DNA of 64,000 nt from Pantoea sp. A4 (lineage in GTDB: Bacteria > Pseudomonadota > Gammaproteobacteria > Enterobacterales > Enterobacteriaceae). The translations under genes were made by a program, and so were the position numbers. The notes under the pieces are model-generated. The model saw only the letters and a program-made list of their open reading frames with translations. It was not told the origin of the DNA and made no database searches. Every line of letters starts with the position of its first letter. Position 1 is the first letter of the stretch. This document shows, piece by piece, positions 1-7,481 of this stretch. The DNA is taken from the NCBI RefSeq assembly GCF_000295955.2, contig NZ_ALXE01000029.1, positions 124,001-188,000 on the forward strand, written 5' to 3'.

Positions 1-1730
1 CTTCTATGGTGCTTTCAGTGATTGTCGCATTGACGCTGACGCCAGCGCTGTGTGCCACCTTGCTCAAGCCACATGACAAAAACAAGAAAGAGGGACGTTT
101 CTTCGCCTGGTTTAACCGCAATTACGAAAAATTGCAGGGCAAATATCACCATCGTGTCGCACACGTGATCCACAGCCGCGCGCGTTATTTATTACTGTAT
201 GCCATTGTGTTGGCGACCTGTGCGGTGATTTATATCAAGCTGCCTACTGGCTTCCTGCCAACGGAAGACCAGGGCTACATTATGGTGCAGTACACCCTGG
301 CACCCGGTGCAACGGAAAACCGGACCAATGCGGTGCGTGACCAGATTCAGCACTATTTCGCGACCGAAGAGAAAGATAACGTTAACGTTAGCATGCTGGT
401 TAACGGCTTTAGCTTCGCTGGCAGTGGACAGAATGCCGGTGTCGGGTTCATCGCACTGAAAAACTGGAGCGATCGCAAGGGCAGTGAAAATACCGCAGAT
501 GCCATCGCCGGTCGCGCCATGATGAAGCTCTCTTCCATCCGTGACGCACAGGTGTTTGTCCTGTCACCACCCGCCGTTTCCGGTTTGGGGCAGTCTAATG
601 GCTTTACGTTTGAACTTCAGGCGAAAGCGGGCACCAGCCGTGATGAGCTGTTGAAAATGCGTGACCAGCTGATTGCTGAAGCGAACAAAGACAGTGCGAT
701 GGCGAACGTGCGTGCCAACACCTTGCCTGACCTGCCTCAGCTGCAGGTGGATATCGATGATGAAAAAGCACAGTCACTGGGGCTTTCAATCAGTAATATC
801 AACAGTACGCTCAGTGCCGCCATTGGCGGAACTTATGTGAATGATTTCACCGATCGCGGTCGTGTGAAAAAAGTGTACATGCAGGGCGATCAGCAGTTCC
901 GTAGCAAGCCAGAAGATATCAATCAGTGGTTTGTCAGTGGAACAGACAGCAGTGGTGACACCGTGATGGCACCGTTCTCAGCGTTCTCAACCTCACACTG
1001 GGCGTATGGCGCGGATGCACTGTCACGCTACAACGGTCTGCCTTCCTATGAAATTGAGGGGGAAGCGGGTAATGGGGGAAGCTCAGGGGATGCGATGACA
1101 GCCATGGAAAAGCTGGCTGCGAAACTGCCTGCGGGTACCACATACTCGTGGAACGGTCTCTCTTATCAAGAGCGTCTGTCGGGCAATCAGGCCATGTCTC
1201 TGTATGGGCTGTCGTTGATTGTGGTGTTCCTCTGTCTGGCTGCACTGTATGAAAGCTGGTCAGTGCCGTTCTCTGTAATGATGGTAGTACCGCTGGGCGT
1301 TGTGGGAGCTCTGCTGGCTGTAGCGGTGCGCGGCCTCGAAAACGACGTGTATTTCCAGGTAGCCCTGCTCACCATCATTGGTCTTTCAGCGAAGAATGCC
1401 ATCTTGATTGTTGAATTTGCTGAAGAAAATTACCGTAAAGGGGAAGGGCTGATTGAGTCGGCCATTCACGCCGCATCCATGCGTTTGCGCCCCATCATCA
1501 TGACGTCGCTGGCCTTTACCGCCGGGGTTCTGCCACTGGCAATCTCCAGCGGTGCGGGCGCTAACAGCCGCATCGCCATCGGTACAGGTATCATCGGCGG
1601 TACGCTTTCTGCGACCGCATTGGCGATTTTCCTGGTGCCGCTGTTCTTTGTGATTGTGCGCCGAGTCTTCCCGTCTGTGCCTTATGGACATGGAAAAGAG
1701 ACTGATACTGCCGCGCAGGAGGAGAAATAA
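1..1730 (+). CDS. RND multidrug efflux transporter, AcrB/HAE1 type (3' part)
   Basis: This is an inner-membrane proton/drug antiporter subunit, open at the left window edge; the first whole codon is at base 3. About 575 C-terminal residues are visible, a little over half of the roughly 1,040-residue family length. The visible part starts in the transmembrane stretch SMVLSVIVALTLTPALCATL. It continues through the second periplasmic porter and docking region (PTGFLPTEDQGY, GGTYVNDF, DRGRVKK, SYQERLSGNQA) and ends with the last helices. LSAKNAILIVEFA includes the proton-relay lysine of AcrB. The next gene begins 1 nt after the stop and encodes an outer-membrane partner, so this is the pump/channel end of an efflux operon whose membrane-fusion gene should lie to the left. 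Substrates cannot be read from the sequence. Confidence 0.95.
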   Translation, partial: SMVLSVIVALTLTPALCATLLKPHDKNKKEGRFFAWFNRNYEKLQGKYHHRVAHVIHSRARYLLLYAIVLATCAVIYIKLPTGFLPTEDQGYIMVQYTLAPGATENRTNAVRDQIQHYFATEEKDNVNVSMLVNGFSFAGSGQNAGVGFIALKNWSDRKGSENTADAIAGRAMMKLSSIRDAQVFVLSPPAVSGLGQSNGFTFELQAKAGTSRDELLKMRDQLIAEANKDSAMANVRANTLPDLPQLQVDIDDEKAQSLGLSISNINSTLSAAIGGTYVNDFTDRGRVKKVYMQGDQQFRSKPEDINQWFVSGTDSSGDTVMAPFSAFSTSHWAYGADALSRYNGLPSYEIEGEAGNGGSSGDAMTAMEKLAAKLPAGTTYSWNGLSYQERLSGNQAMSLYGLSLIVVFLCLAALYESWSVPFSVMMVVPLGVVGALLAVAVRGLENDVYFQVALLTIIGLSAKNAILIVEFAEENYRKGEGLIESAIHAASMRLRPIIMTSLAFTAGVLPLAISSGAGANSRIAIGTGIIGGTLSATALAIFLVPLFFVIVRRVFPSVPYGHGKETDTAAQEEK

Positions 1731-1731
1731 G

Positions 1732-3153
1732 ATGTCACCACGTTTTCTGATCGCGGTTCTGCCCCTGTTACTTTCGGGCTGTATTTCTCTTGATCCGCAC
1801 TATGACCGACCAGCATCACCTGTTCCAGGCCAGACGCCGCAGGGCGCAGCCTATACTGCGCTGACACCGGTGCAGAAAGAGGAGTATCGCAATACGAGCT
1901 GGCAGCAGTATGTGCTCGATGCCCGCCTGCGCCAGGTGGTGACCATGGCACTGAGCAGCAGTCGTGATCTACGTGAAGCGATTGCCAGCGTGAAATCGGC
2001 GCATGCCCAGTATGGGGAAGAGCGCGCTGCTCTGTTCCCAACGGTCAATGCAGAACTCTCTGGCAGCCGTAGTCGCGCACTGACCGGGACGGGTAATCAG
2101 ACCGCTATTAGCAGCAGTGCCACCGCTGAGGGTAGTGTCAGCTCCTTCGAGTTGGATCTGTTTGGTAAGAACCAGAGTCTGACGCGAGAGCAGTATGAAA
2201 CTTACCTCAGCACAGCCGAAGCCGCGCGCAGTACGCGACTAACCGTGCTGTACAATACGGTGGATTACTGGCTGGCCCTGGCGGCCGATCGCAGTAATCT
2301 GGCGATTGCTAAAGACACGGCAGAGAGCGCTCGTCAGTCGCTGGAAGTGACGCGTAAGCAGTTCGAGCATGGAACGGCCTCGATGGTGGATGTCTCCTCA
2401 GCAGATACCACTTACCAGTCGGCCATGTCGGATATCGCCAGCTACACCACCAGCGTAGCGCAGGATAAAAACGCGTTGGATCTGGTGGTCGGACAAATTG
2501 TTCCGGATAACCTGTTACCCGAGGGCATTGAGTCTTTGCAGCAGGCATTCGCCAATATTCCAGCCGGGATCTCTTCAGATGTGCTGTTGAATCGTCCAGA
2601 CGTGTTGGAAGCTGAACATACGCTGAAATCCGCCAACGCCAGCATTGGGGCGGCGCGGGCCAGTTTCTTCCCGACCATTTCACTGACAACCAGCGGCGGC
2701 GTGGGAAGCAGCCAGCTCTCATCGCTGTTTAAAAATGGTGCGGGCGTTTGGTCATTTGCGCCCAGTGTGTCGCTACCGATTTTTGCCGGTGGATATAACG
2801 TCGCGCAACTGCGTTACACCAAAGCGCAAAAAGAGTATTACGTAGCAGCCTATGAGAAAGCCGTGCAGACGGCATTCCAGGAAGTGGCAGATGCGTTGGC
2901 ACGTCGCGGCACCATCAACGAGCAACTGATGTGCCAGCAGAACTATGTGGCTTCGGCAGGAAGTTACTACCATCTGGCCGATCTGCGTTATCGTAACGGG
3001 ATTGATACCTATCTCGATGCGCTGACGGCACAACGCACGTTATATACCGCACGTACCAGCCTGGTCAGTACCCAGCAGGCTTACTACACTAACCTGATAA
3101 CGCTGTATAAAGTTATGGGGGGCGGTACAGCCCTGGAAACTGAATTGAAATAG
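1732..3153 (+). CDS. Outer-membrane efflux lipoprotein, NodT/OprM family
   Basis: A 473-residue outer-membrane channel that would complete the RND tripartite pump encoded just upstream. The chosen ATG follows a strong AGGAGGAG ribosome site and yields a lipoprotein signal ending LLLSGC, with lipidated Cys17; a longer upstream reading would hide this signal. The body has the duplicated coiled-coil layout of the TolC/OprM fold, including LLNRPDVLEAEHTLKSANA and ARASFFPTISL, typical of the NodT subclass. A dedicated lipoprotein channel instead of TolC resembles MexAB-OprM or EefABC. The stop of the pump gene is 1 nt away, so the two are translationally linked. A hairpin terminator follows. Confidence 0.95.
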   Translation: MSPRFLIAVLPLLLSGCISLDPHYDRPASPVPGQTPQGAAYTALTPVQKEEYRNTSWQQYVLDARLRQVVTMALSSSRDLREAIASVKSAHAQYGEERAALFPTVNAELSGSRSRALTGTGNQTAISSSATAEGSVSSFELDLFGKNQSLTREQYETYLSTAEAARSTRLTVLYNTVDYWLALAADRSNLAIAKDTAESARQSLEVTRKQFEHGTASMVDVSSADTTYQSAMSDIASYTTSVAQDKNALDLVVGQIVPDNLLPEGIESLQQAFANIPAGISSDVLLNRPDVLEAEHTLKSANASIGAARASFFPTISLTTSGGVGSSQLSSLFKNGAGVWSFAPSVSLPIFAGGYNVAQLRYTKAQKEYYVAAYEKAVQTAFQEVADALARRGTINEQLMCQQNYVASAGSYYHLADLRYRNGIDTYLDALTAQRTLYTARTSLVSTQQAYYTNLITLYKVMGGGTALETELK

Positions 3154-3160
3154 CTGTGAT

Positions 3161-3196
3161 GGCGCTCCCGCAACGGGAGCGCCAGTTTCAATTTTT
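3161..3196 (+). terminator. Rho-independent terminator of the efflux operon
   Basis: A perfect 10-bp stem, GGCGCTCCCG with CGGGAGCGCC, has a 3-nt loop and is followed a few bases later by a T-rich run. It lies 8 nt after the outer-membrane channel stop codon. Confidence 0.85.
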
Positions 3197-3343
3197 TCAT
3201 TGAATACTGTTACTTCTCCCGAGCTCTCTTTAATTACCGCACTTTTATGGCCCGAAATACGTTTATTCCAGGCCAGGTCTTGCCGTTATTGGGCTTAAAT
3301 TTCTCTAGCATTCTGCCGCGTTAACCAACCCAGGGAAAACGTA

Positions 3344-4291
3344 ATGGCAGATGGAATAGCAGTGAATTCCCCTCGAGGAACTTCAACACCTCATGATGCG
3401 GTGTTTAAGCAGTTTTTAATGCATCCTGAAACCGCACAGGATTTTATGCAGTTGCACTTACCTGAATCGCTACAGACGATGTGTGATTATTCTACATTAA
3501 AGCTGGAATGCGGTAACTTTGTCGAAGAGACGCTTCGTCCTTATTTTAGTGACGTCCTGTATAGCCTGAAAGTCGCGGATCAGGATGCTTATATCTATGT
3601 TTTGATTGAACATCAGTCAAGCCCTGATCAACACATGGCCTTTCGGCTGCTTCGTTATGGTATAGCTGCAATGCAGCGGCATCTTGATGCGGGCCATAAG
3701 AAGTTGCCGTTAGTGGTTCCAGTACTGTTTTATGCCGGAAAAAGAAGCCCTTACCCGTACACAACTTCATTGCTGGACGTGTTCTACGATCCTAAACAGG
3801 CGGAGTATTTCTACAAAAGCCAGTTTATTTTGGTGGATGTCACCGTTATTCCAGATGATGAAATTGTGCATCATCGGCGAATGGCAGCACTGACGCTTAT
3901 ACAAAAGCACATATTTCAGCGCGACCTCTCACCTTTGTTTAAACAATTAAACAAAATCTTAACTGTTGAGGCTATCACACGACAGCAACTAGTTTCTCTG
4001 ATAAACTACCTGCTTAAAACGGGTGAAACCTTTGATGCTAAAACGTTTGTCGTTGAACTGGCACATAAGCTGCCAAAACACGAGGATGATTTAATGACGA
4101 TTGCAGAACAACTGGAAGAAATTGGCAGAAAAAGAGGTCTTGAAGAGGGCCGATTAGAGGGCCGATTAGAAATGAAGAGTGAGAGAACGCTCGAACTCGC
4201 CGAAAAAATGCTGGCCAACCACATTGATCGTGATGTTGTATTACGCATCACCGGTCTTTCAGAAAGTGAACTGGCTCAAGTCTGCCACTAA
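3344..4291 (+). CDS. Rpn family recombination-promoting nuclease / putative transposase (YhgA-like)
   Basis: A 315-residue member of the Rpn (PDDEXK nuclease/transposase) family, whose E. coli members (RpnA-D) are DNA endonucleases that raise recA-independent recombination. The N-terminal HDAVFKQFL motif, followed by Asp70 and IEHQSS (Glu89, Gln91), forms the D...ExQ nuclease core. The C-terminal tail has the family's variable repeated EEGRLEGRLE segment, which is prone to length change. The gene stands alone between terminators, with a modest AGGGA ribosome site. Such genes vary between close strains and behave as solitary mobile or defence-like genes; no toxin or antitoxin partner is visible beyond the internal C-terminal region. 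Confidence 0.93.
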   Translation: MADGIAVNSPRGTSTPHDAVFKQFLMHPETAQDFMQLHLPESLQTMCDYSTLKLECGNFVEETLRPYFSDVLYSLKVADQDAYIYVLIEHQSSPDQHMAFRLLRYGIAAMQRHLDAGHKKLPLVVPVLFYAGKRSPYPYTTSLLDVFYDPKQAEYFYKSQFILVDVTVIPDDEIVHHRRMAALTLIQKHIFQRDLSPLFKQLNKILTVEAITRQQLVSLINYLLKTGETFDAKTFVVELAHKLPKHEDDLMTIAEQLEEIGRKRGLEEGRLEGRLEMKSERTLELAEKMLANHIDRDVVLRITGLSESELAQVCH

Positions 4292-4342
4292 TCTCAGCGT
4301 GACTTGCAGGCTGTGAGTGTATTTCTGGCGTGGTATGAATAA

Positions 4343-4369
4343 AAAACTGCAGCTTGTGGCTGCAGTTTT
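4343..4369. terminator. Bidirectional terminator between the Rpn gene and the small membrane protein
   Basis: An 11-bp stem, AAAACTGCAGC with GCTGCAGTTTT, has a 5-nt loop. T runs on both strands suit two convergent genes. It starts about 50 nt after the Rpn stop and ends 5 nt before the small minus-strand ORF stop. Confidence 0.85.
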
Positions 4370-4374
4370 GTCTT

Positions 4375-4479
4375 TCAGGAACCAAATGACACAAAGGTTG
4401 CGGCGTAGTAATGGGCTATCCAGGCAACGTAAATCCCCCACACCACAATTCCCCCGATAAGTGCTGCTTTTGCGGTCAT
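4375..4479 (-). CDS. Small single-span membrane protein, 34 residues
   Basis: I do not recognise this protein by name. The ATG is preceded by a good ribosome site (AGGAG, 8 nt spacing). The product starts MTAKAALIGGIVVWGIYVAW, a single hydrophobic segment covering about residues 5-22, followed by a short aromatic tail ending ATFVSFGS. It ends 5 nt before a strong terminator hairpin. Start signal, membrane helix and terminator together make it a credible gene. Size and layout resemble enterobacterial small membrane proteins such as MgtS or YoaK, but I see no clear homology. Its upstream region holds a possible CRP site. Confidence 0.7.
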   Translation of the reverse strand: MTAKAALIGGIVVWGIYVAWIAHYYAATFVSFGS

Positions 4480-4638
4480 CTTCTGCTCTCCTGCGCCTGA
4501 CACGGTAGACACAGCGTGACAGAGCCACGACAACCCAGCCTTGTCCTGGATCAATAAACTGATGAGCTATTGATGTGTGGAGCTTATCTGTTAACGGTGT
4601 AATGTTGCCGCTGCTGGTTCCCTGACCTCGCAGAGTAG

Positions 4639-4654
4639 CGTGATGTAAATCACC
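4639..4654. promoter_or_regulatory. Possible CRP-like dyad upstream of the small membrane protein
   Basis: CGTGATGTAAATCACC fits the TGTGA-N6-TCACA pattern at 8 of 10 positions and is an inverted repeat. It lies about 160 nt upstream of the small ORF start, which is far for direct activation, so the assignment is tentative. Confidence 0.25.
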
Positions 4655-4696
4655 ATCACCGCACTAACCAAAGTCGTCAATTTGGATTGAAATCCA

Positions 4697-5179
4697 TTAA
4701 CCCGCTTGTGACAGCTGTTGCTGGAGTTGCTGAATGCCCCACAGTGCCAGAGCGTGATCGTCTTCTGATGGAAGTCCGCTGACGCTGACAGCACCAAAAA
4801 CAACGCCATCCTGGTTGATTAGCGGGAAGGAGCCACCGTGATCGGTGTACTGCGCTGGATCCATCCAGTTTTGTTGCTCCATACGCTTGCCGTTTTGTTC
4901 ATTCACCAGGCCAACGTACATTGAGGCATGGCCCGCAAACAACACTGTGTTTCGTTTTCTTGTTAACCAGAATATATTTTCCGGTGCCGAGCCAGGCAGT
5001 GCTGACAGAAACACGGTTTGTCCAAAGGCGTAAACTTCAATGGCAACCGGGTATTTTTTCGCGCTGGCTTGCTGCTGAATTGCCTGTCCAATGGTCCATG
5101 CGAGGCTAAAATCAAAGCGGGGCAGCCGGGCTTCCCGTTCTTGTTGAATGATCTGTTCTGCGGAAGGGATCGCGCTCAT
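4697..5179 (-). CDS. UPF0303 / heme-degrading-domain (HbpS-GlcG-like) protein
   Basis: A 160-residue cytoplasmic protein of the UPF0303 family, which shares the GlcG/HbpS fold (heme-degrading domain superfamily). The start at MSAIPSAEQ is chosen because AAGGA lies 8-9 nt upstream and the extra upstream codons are AT-rich and not conserved-looking. Family hallmarks are VFLSALPGSAPENIFWLTRK, RMEQQNWMDPAQYTDHGGSF and the terminal GAVSVSGLPSEDDHAL. No signal peptide is present. The biochemical role is not established for most members. It is monocistronic, flanked by the small membrane protein and a DUF3147 gene on the same strand. Confidence 0.9.
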   Translation of the reverse strand: MSAIPSAEQIIQQEREARLPRFDFSLAWTIGQAIQQQASAKKYPVAIEVYAFGQTVFLSALPGSAPENIFWLTRKRNTVLFAGHASMYVGLVNEQNGKRMEQQNWMDPAQYTDHGGSFPLINQDGVVFGAVSVSGLPSEDDHALALWGIQQLQQQLSQAG

Positions 5180-5269
5180 CTTTCGGTCCTTTTTGAAATT
5201 TATTTTCCATTTAAAGATAACAATAAAAATTATCTTTCGCATCGGATCTGCGCACCGGAAAGCTGCGCC

Positions 5270-5311
5270 GGATCACATTCCGCAATGTTTATCCGGCACA
5301 GGATGTGATCC
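5270..5311. repeat. REP-like imperfect palindrome
   Basis: GGATCACATTC and GGATGTGATCC form an imperfect inverted repeat around ATCCGGCA. It resembles enterobacterial REP units and lies in the gap just after the DUF3147 stop codon on the minus strand. No T tract follows, so it is more likely a repeat or mRNA 3'-end stabiliser than a classic terminator. Other copies cannot be searched here. Confidence 0.35.
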
Positions 5312-5312
5312 A

Positions 5313-5663
5313 CTACATCAACTCAATGCCAAAACGGCGCAGGAACAGCGCCCAGAGAGCAAACAGCACAATCGTCATTGCGCAGCAGGCCAGTAATGTC
5401 AGCCAAAAACCCAACCGCTGATAGAGAAACGGGAAGGCGACGAACATCGGTAAGGTAGGCACGACATACCAGAAGGTGTACCAGGCATGGTTGGCAATTT
5501 TGGCCTGGCTCTGACCTTCCAGTTTCATCCAGATTAAAACCAGCACAGTGACGAGGGGCAGTGCGGCGATCAAACCCCCTAACCGGTCGCTGCGCTTTGC
5601 TAACTCAGAGATCAGTACCACCATAGCCGCCGTGATGGCGTATTTGCTGATTATCCAGAGCAT
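5313..5663 (-). CDS. DUF3147 family inner-membrane protein
   Basis: A 116-residue protein made almost entirely of four hydrophobic segments (roughly residues 3-20, 30-47, 60-82 and 88-110), matching DUF3147 in length and pattern. The loop after the first helix, ISELAKRSDRLGGLIAALPLVTVL, is the most conserved part of the family. The function is unknown. It lies 18 nt downstream of rcnR on the same strand and could be cotranscribed with it, which would tie it to nickel/cobalt stress; that link is inference. Confidence 0.85.
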   Translation of the reverse strand: MLWIISKYAITAAMVVLISELAKRSDRLGGLIAALPLVTVLVLIWMKLEGQSQAKIANHAWYTFWYVVPTLPMFVAFPFLYQRLGFWLTLLACCAMTIVLFALWALFLRRFGIELM

Positions 5664-5681
5664 GTGTTTTCCGTAATGACC

Positions 5682-5957
5682 TCATTTGAGGTAGGAGCGG
5701 ATGACCGCCACGATATCTTCCATATCCTGAGCACGATCCTCGGCAGATGCCGACTCATTCATCAGATGTTCCCGAATGTGGCCTTCAAGTAATTCGCTCA
5801 TCAGGCCATTCACCGCCCCTCGGACGGCAGCCACCTGCTGCAGTACTTTCAAACAGTCTTCGCCTGATTCCAGCGCCGCTTCAAGTGAGGTTGCCTGGCC
5901 TTTAATGCGCCGAACGCGGGTTAACAGGCTCTTTTGGTGTTTAAGCGTATGCGCCAT
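5682..5957 (-). CDS. rcnR: Nickel/cobalt-responsive repressor RcnR
   Basis: A 91-residue all-helical repressor of the CsoR/RcnR family. The start MAHTLK is supported by a GGAGAA ribosome site 6 nt upstream and places the metal ligands in register: His3, Cys35, His60 and His64 are all present, the set used by E. coli RcnR for Ni/Co. FrmR-type formaldehyde sensors keep only the Cys/His core, so metal sensing is favoured even though stretches such as LLTRVRRIKGQ look FrmR-like. It is divergent from rcnA, with a typical operator between them, and should repress both genes until Ni(II) or Co(II) binds. Confidence 0.9.
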   Translation of the reverse strand: MAHTLKHQKSLLTRVRRIKGQATSLEAALESGEDCLKVLQQVAAVRGAVNGLMSELLEGHIREHLMNESASAEDRAQDMEDIVAVIRSYLK

Positions 5958-5981
5958 AACTTCTCCGTTGATCAATACCTA

Positions 5982-5996
5982 TACTGGGGTATAGTA
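5982..5996. promoter_or_regulatory. RcnR operator in the rcnR-rcnA intergenic region
   Basis: TACTGGGGTATAGTA matches the E. coli RcnR site form TACT-N7-AGTA with a G tract directly after TACT. It lies 24 nt from the rcnR start and 63 nt from the rcnA start, as expected for a shared divergent control region. Confidence 0.8.
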
Positions 5997-6059
5997 TGCG
6001 TGTTTTCATTTTACGGCACTGCAATGCCGTCTTCAACTTATCACGACACGGATCTTTTT

Positions 6060-7148
6060 ATGACAGATTTTACTGCTCTGCTCAGTCAGGGGGTCACCAG
6101 TGCCTGGTTGTTTATTCCCAGCGCAGTGTTGCTTGGCGCTCTGCATGGGCTGGAGCCGGGGCATTCAAAAACGATGATGGCTGCTTTCATTGTGGCTATC
6201 CGCGGCTCGGTAAAACAGGCCGTGCTGTTGGGTCTTGCCGCAACAGTGTCGCACACCATGGTGGTGTGGCTGGTTGCGTTGGGGGGAATGACGATCAGCC
6301 GTCATTTCACCGCGCAGGCTGCGGAACCCTGGCTCCAGACGATCTCTGGCGTCATTATTCTGGTTACTGCAATCTGGATGGGGTGGAGAACCTGGTCTGA
6401 GGCAAGTCAATGGCACAATGGTCGGGAGCACCATCAACATGATGAGAGCCTGCTGATTGATACCGGACATGGAAAAGTGCAACTGGCTATTGATGAGTCC
6501 GCCGGACCTGCGCATTGGGTCTTCACGCCAGTTTCCGGACACCACTGGCAGGCAGAAAGCATTCAGTTAGAAACCCGGAGACCTGATGGCAGCAGTCAGC
6601 AGTTTGCTTTTCGTGTTGATGCCGATCAGATCAGGTCCAGGGATGTTATTTCCGAGCCGCATGAATTCAACGTCGCCCTGATGCTGGGACATGGGGATCA
6701 TCAACATCGCTACGATCTGCATTTTCATGAACATCATCATTCAGAGTTGGCAGGTCTGGAACAGGGATCGGCAGAGTATCAGGATGCGCATGAACGCGCT
6801 CATGCTGATGATATTCGCCGTCGTTTCGACGGCCGTGAGGTCACCAACGGGCAGATCTTACTGTTTGGTCTCACGGGCGGTTTAATCCCTTGTCCGGCAG
6901 CGATTACCGTACTGCTGCTCTGTATTCAGGTTAAACAGTTCAGCCTCGGGGCAGCTTTAGTGATCTGTTTTAGCGTCGGCCTGGCGTTAACGCTGGTCAC
7001 GGTGGGTGTGGGCGCTGCACTAAGTGTGCGCCACGTCAGCCGCCGCTGGAGTGGGTTTGAACAACTGGCGCGCAGAGCACCCTATTTATCCAGTGGATTA
7101 ATCGCTCTGATGGGTCTGTATATGAGCTGGCACGGCGGTTTAATTTAA
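6060..7148 (+). CDS. rcnA: Nickel/cobalt efflux protein RcnA with enlarged His-rich loop
   Basis: An inner-membrane exporter that lowers cytoplasmic Ni and Co. The start MTDFTALL aligns with E. coli RcnA. HGLEPGHSKTMMAAF (residues 29-43) and GREVTNGQILLFGLTGGLIPCP (about 258-279) are near-identical family signatures. At 362 residues it is about 90 longer than the 274-residue E. coli protein. The extra length (about 128-222) sits inside the cytoplasmic His-rich loop, between the clusters EHHQHD and HGDHQHRYDLHFHEHHH, and looks like a beta-rich soluble insert. In-frame ATG codons exist upstream (6024), but MTDF fits best. Controlled by the RcnR operator upstream. Confidence 0.95.
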   Translation: MTDFTALLSQGVTSAWLFIPSAVLLGALHGLEPGHSKTMMAAFIVAIRGSVKQAVLLGLAATVSHTMVVWLVALGGMTISRHFTAQAAEPWLQTISGVIILVTAIWMGWRTWSEASQWHNGREHHQHDESLLIDTGHGKVQLAIDESAGPAHWVFTPVSGHHWQAESIQLETRRPDGSSQQFAFRVDADQIRSRDVISEPHEFNVALMLGHGDHQHRYDLHFHEHHHSELAGLEQGSAEYQDAHERAHADDIRRRFDGREVTNGQILLFGLTGGLIPCPAAITVLLLCIQVKQFSLGAALVICFSVGLALTLVTVGVGAALSVRHVSRRWSGFEQLARRAPYLSSGLIALMGLYMSWHGGLI

Positions 7149-7160
7149 AAGGAGTCAAAG

Positions 7161-7343
7161 ATGGCGGTAAAGTCCCCCTGTACGGATTTATGCCTGTTTG
7201 AGGGTAAAACCGGCTGGTGCCGAGGCTGCGGCCGTACGCGCAAAGAAGCACAAGAGTGGCGCAAAATGTCACCTTATCATCGCCAGACCATCGAGCGCGC
7301 GCTGGCGGCACGCATCAAAGTGGTGAGTAAAACGGAAGCGTAA
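7161..7343 (+). CDS. DUF1289 domain small Cys-rich protein
   Basis: A 60-residue protein whose whole length is a DUF1289 domain: SPCTDLCLFEGKTGWCRGCGRT carries four cysteines in the family pattern (C-x3-C-x8-C-x2-C), followed by EAQEWRKMSP. The cysteines probably bind a metal; no activity is known. It starts 12 nt after rcnA behind a strong AAAGGAG site, so it is probably cotranscribed with the exporter, although DUF1289 genes occur in many other contexts. Confidence 0.9.
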   Translation: MAVKSPCTDLCLFEGKTGWCRGCGRTRKEAQEWRKMSPYHRQTIERALAARIKVVSKTEA

Positions 7344-7353
7344 CTTGATACCC

Positions 7354-7398
7354 ATCAGGCAGCACTGCGTATATCAAAACTACGCAGTGCTATCTGAT
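7354..7398. terminator. Long hairpin after the rcnA operon
   Basis: A perfect 11-bp stem, AGCACTGCGTA with TACGCAGTGCT, has a 9-nt loop and extends past a 2-nt bulge with ATCAG/CTGAT. A clean T run is missing, so it may be a terminator, a stabiliser, or both, between convergent genes. Confidence 0.6.
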
Positions 7399-7481
7399 TG
7401 TTACAACAGGATTTCAGCCTGAAATCGCCAAAATTTCCCTTGCCCGTCCTCAATGAAAGAACTCGATGTCGGCAGGGATAA

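Noticed and set aside
3344..4479. Rpn gene plus small membrane protein as a toxin-antitoxin or phage-defence pair
   Set aside because: They are convergent and separated by a bidirectional terminator, so they are not an operon; no further defence genes lie nearby.
4697..5242. Longer start for the UPF0303 gene
   Set aside because: The extra 21 codons are AT-rich and Lys/Phe/Ile-rich and lie upstream of a good ribosome site for MSAIPS.
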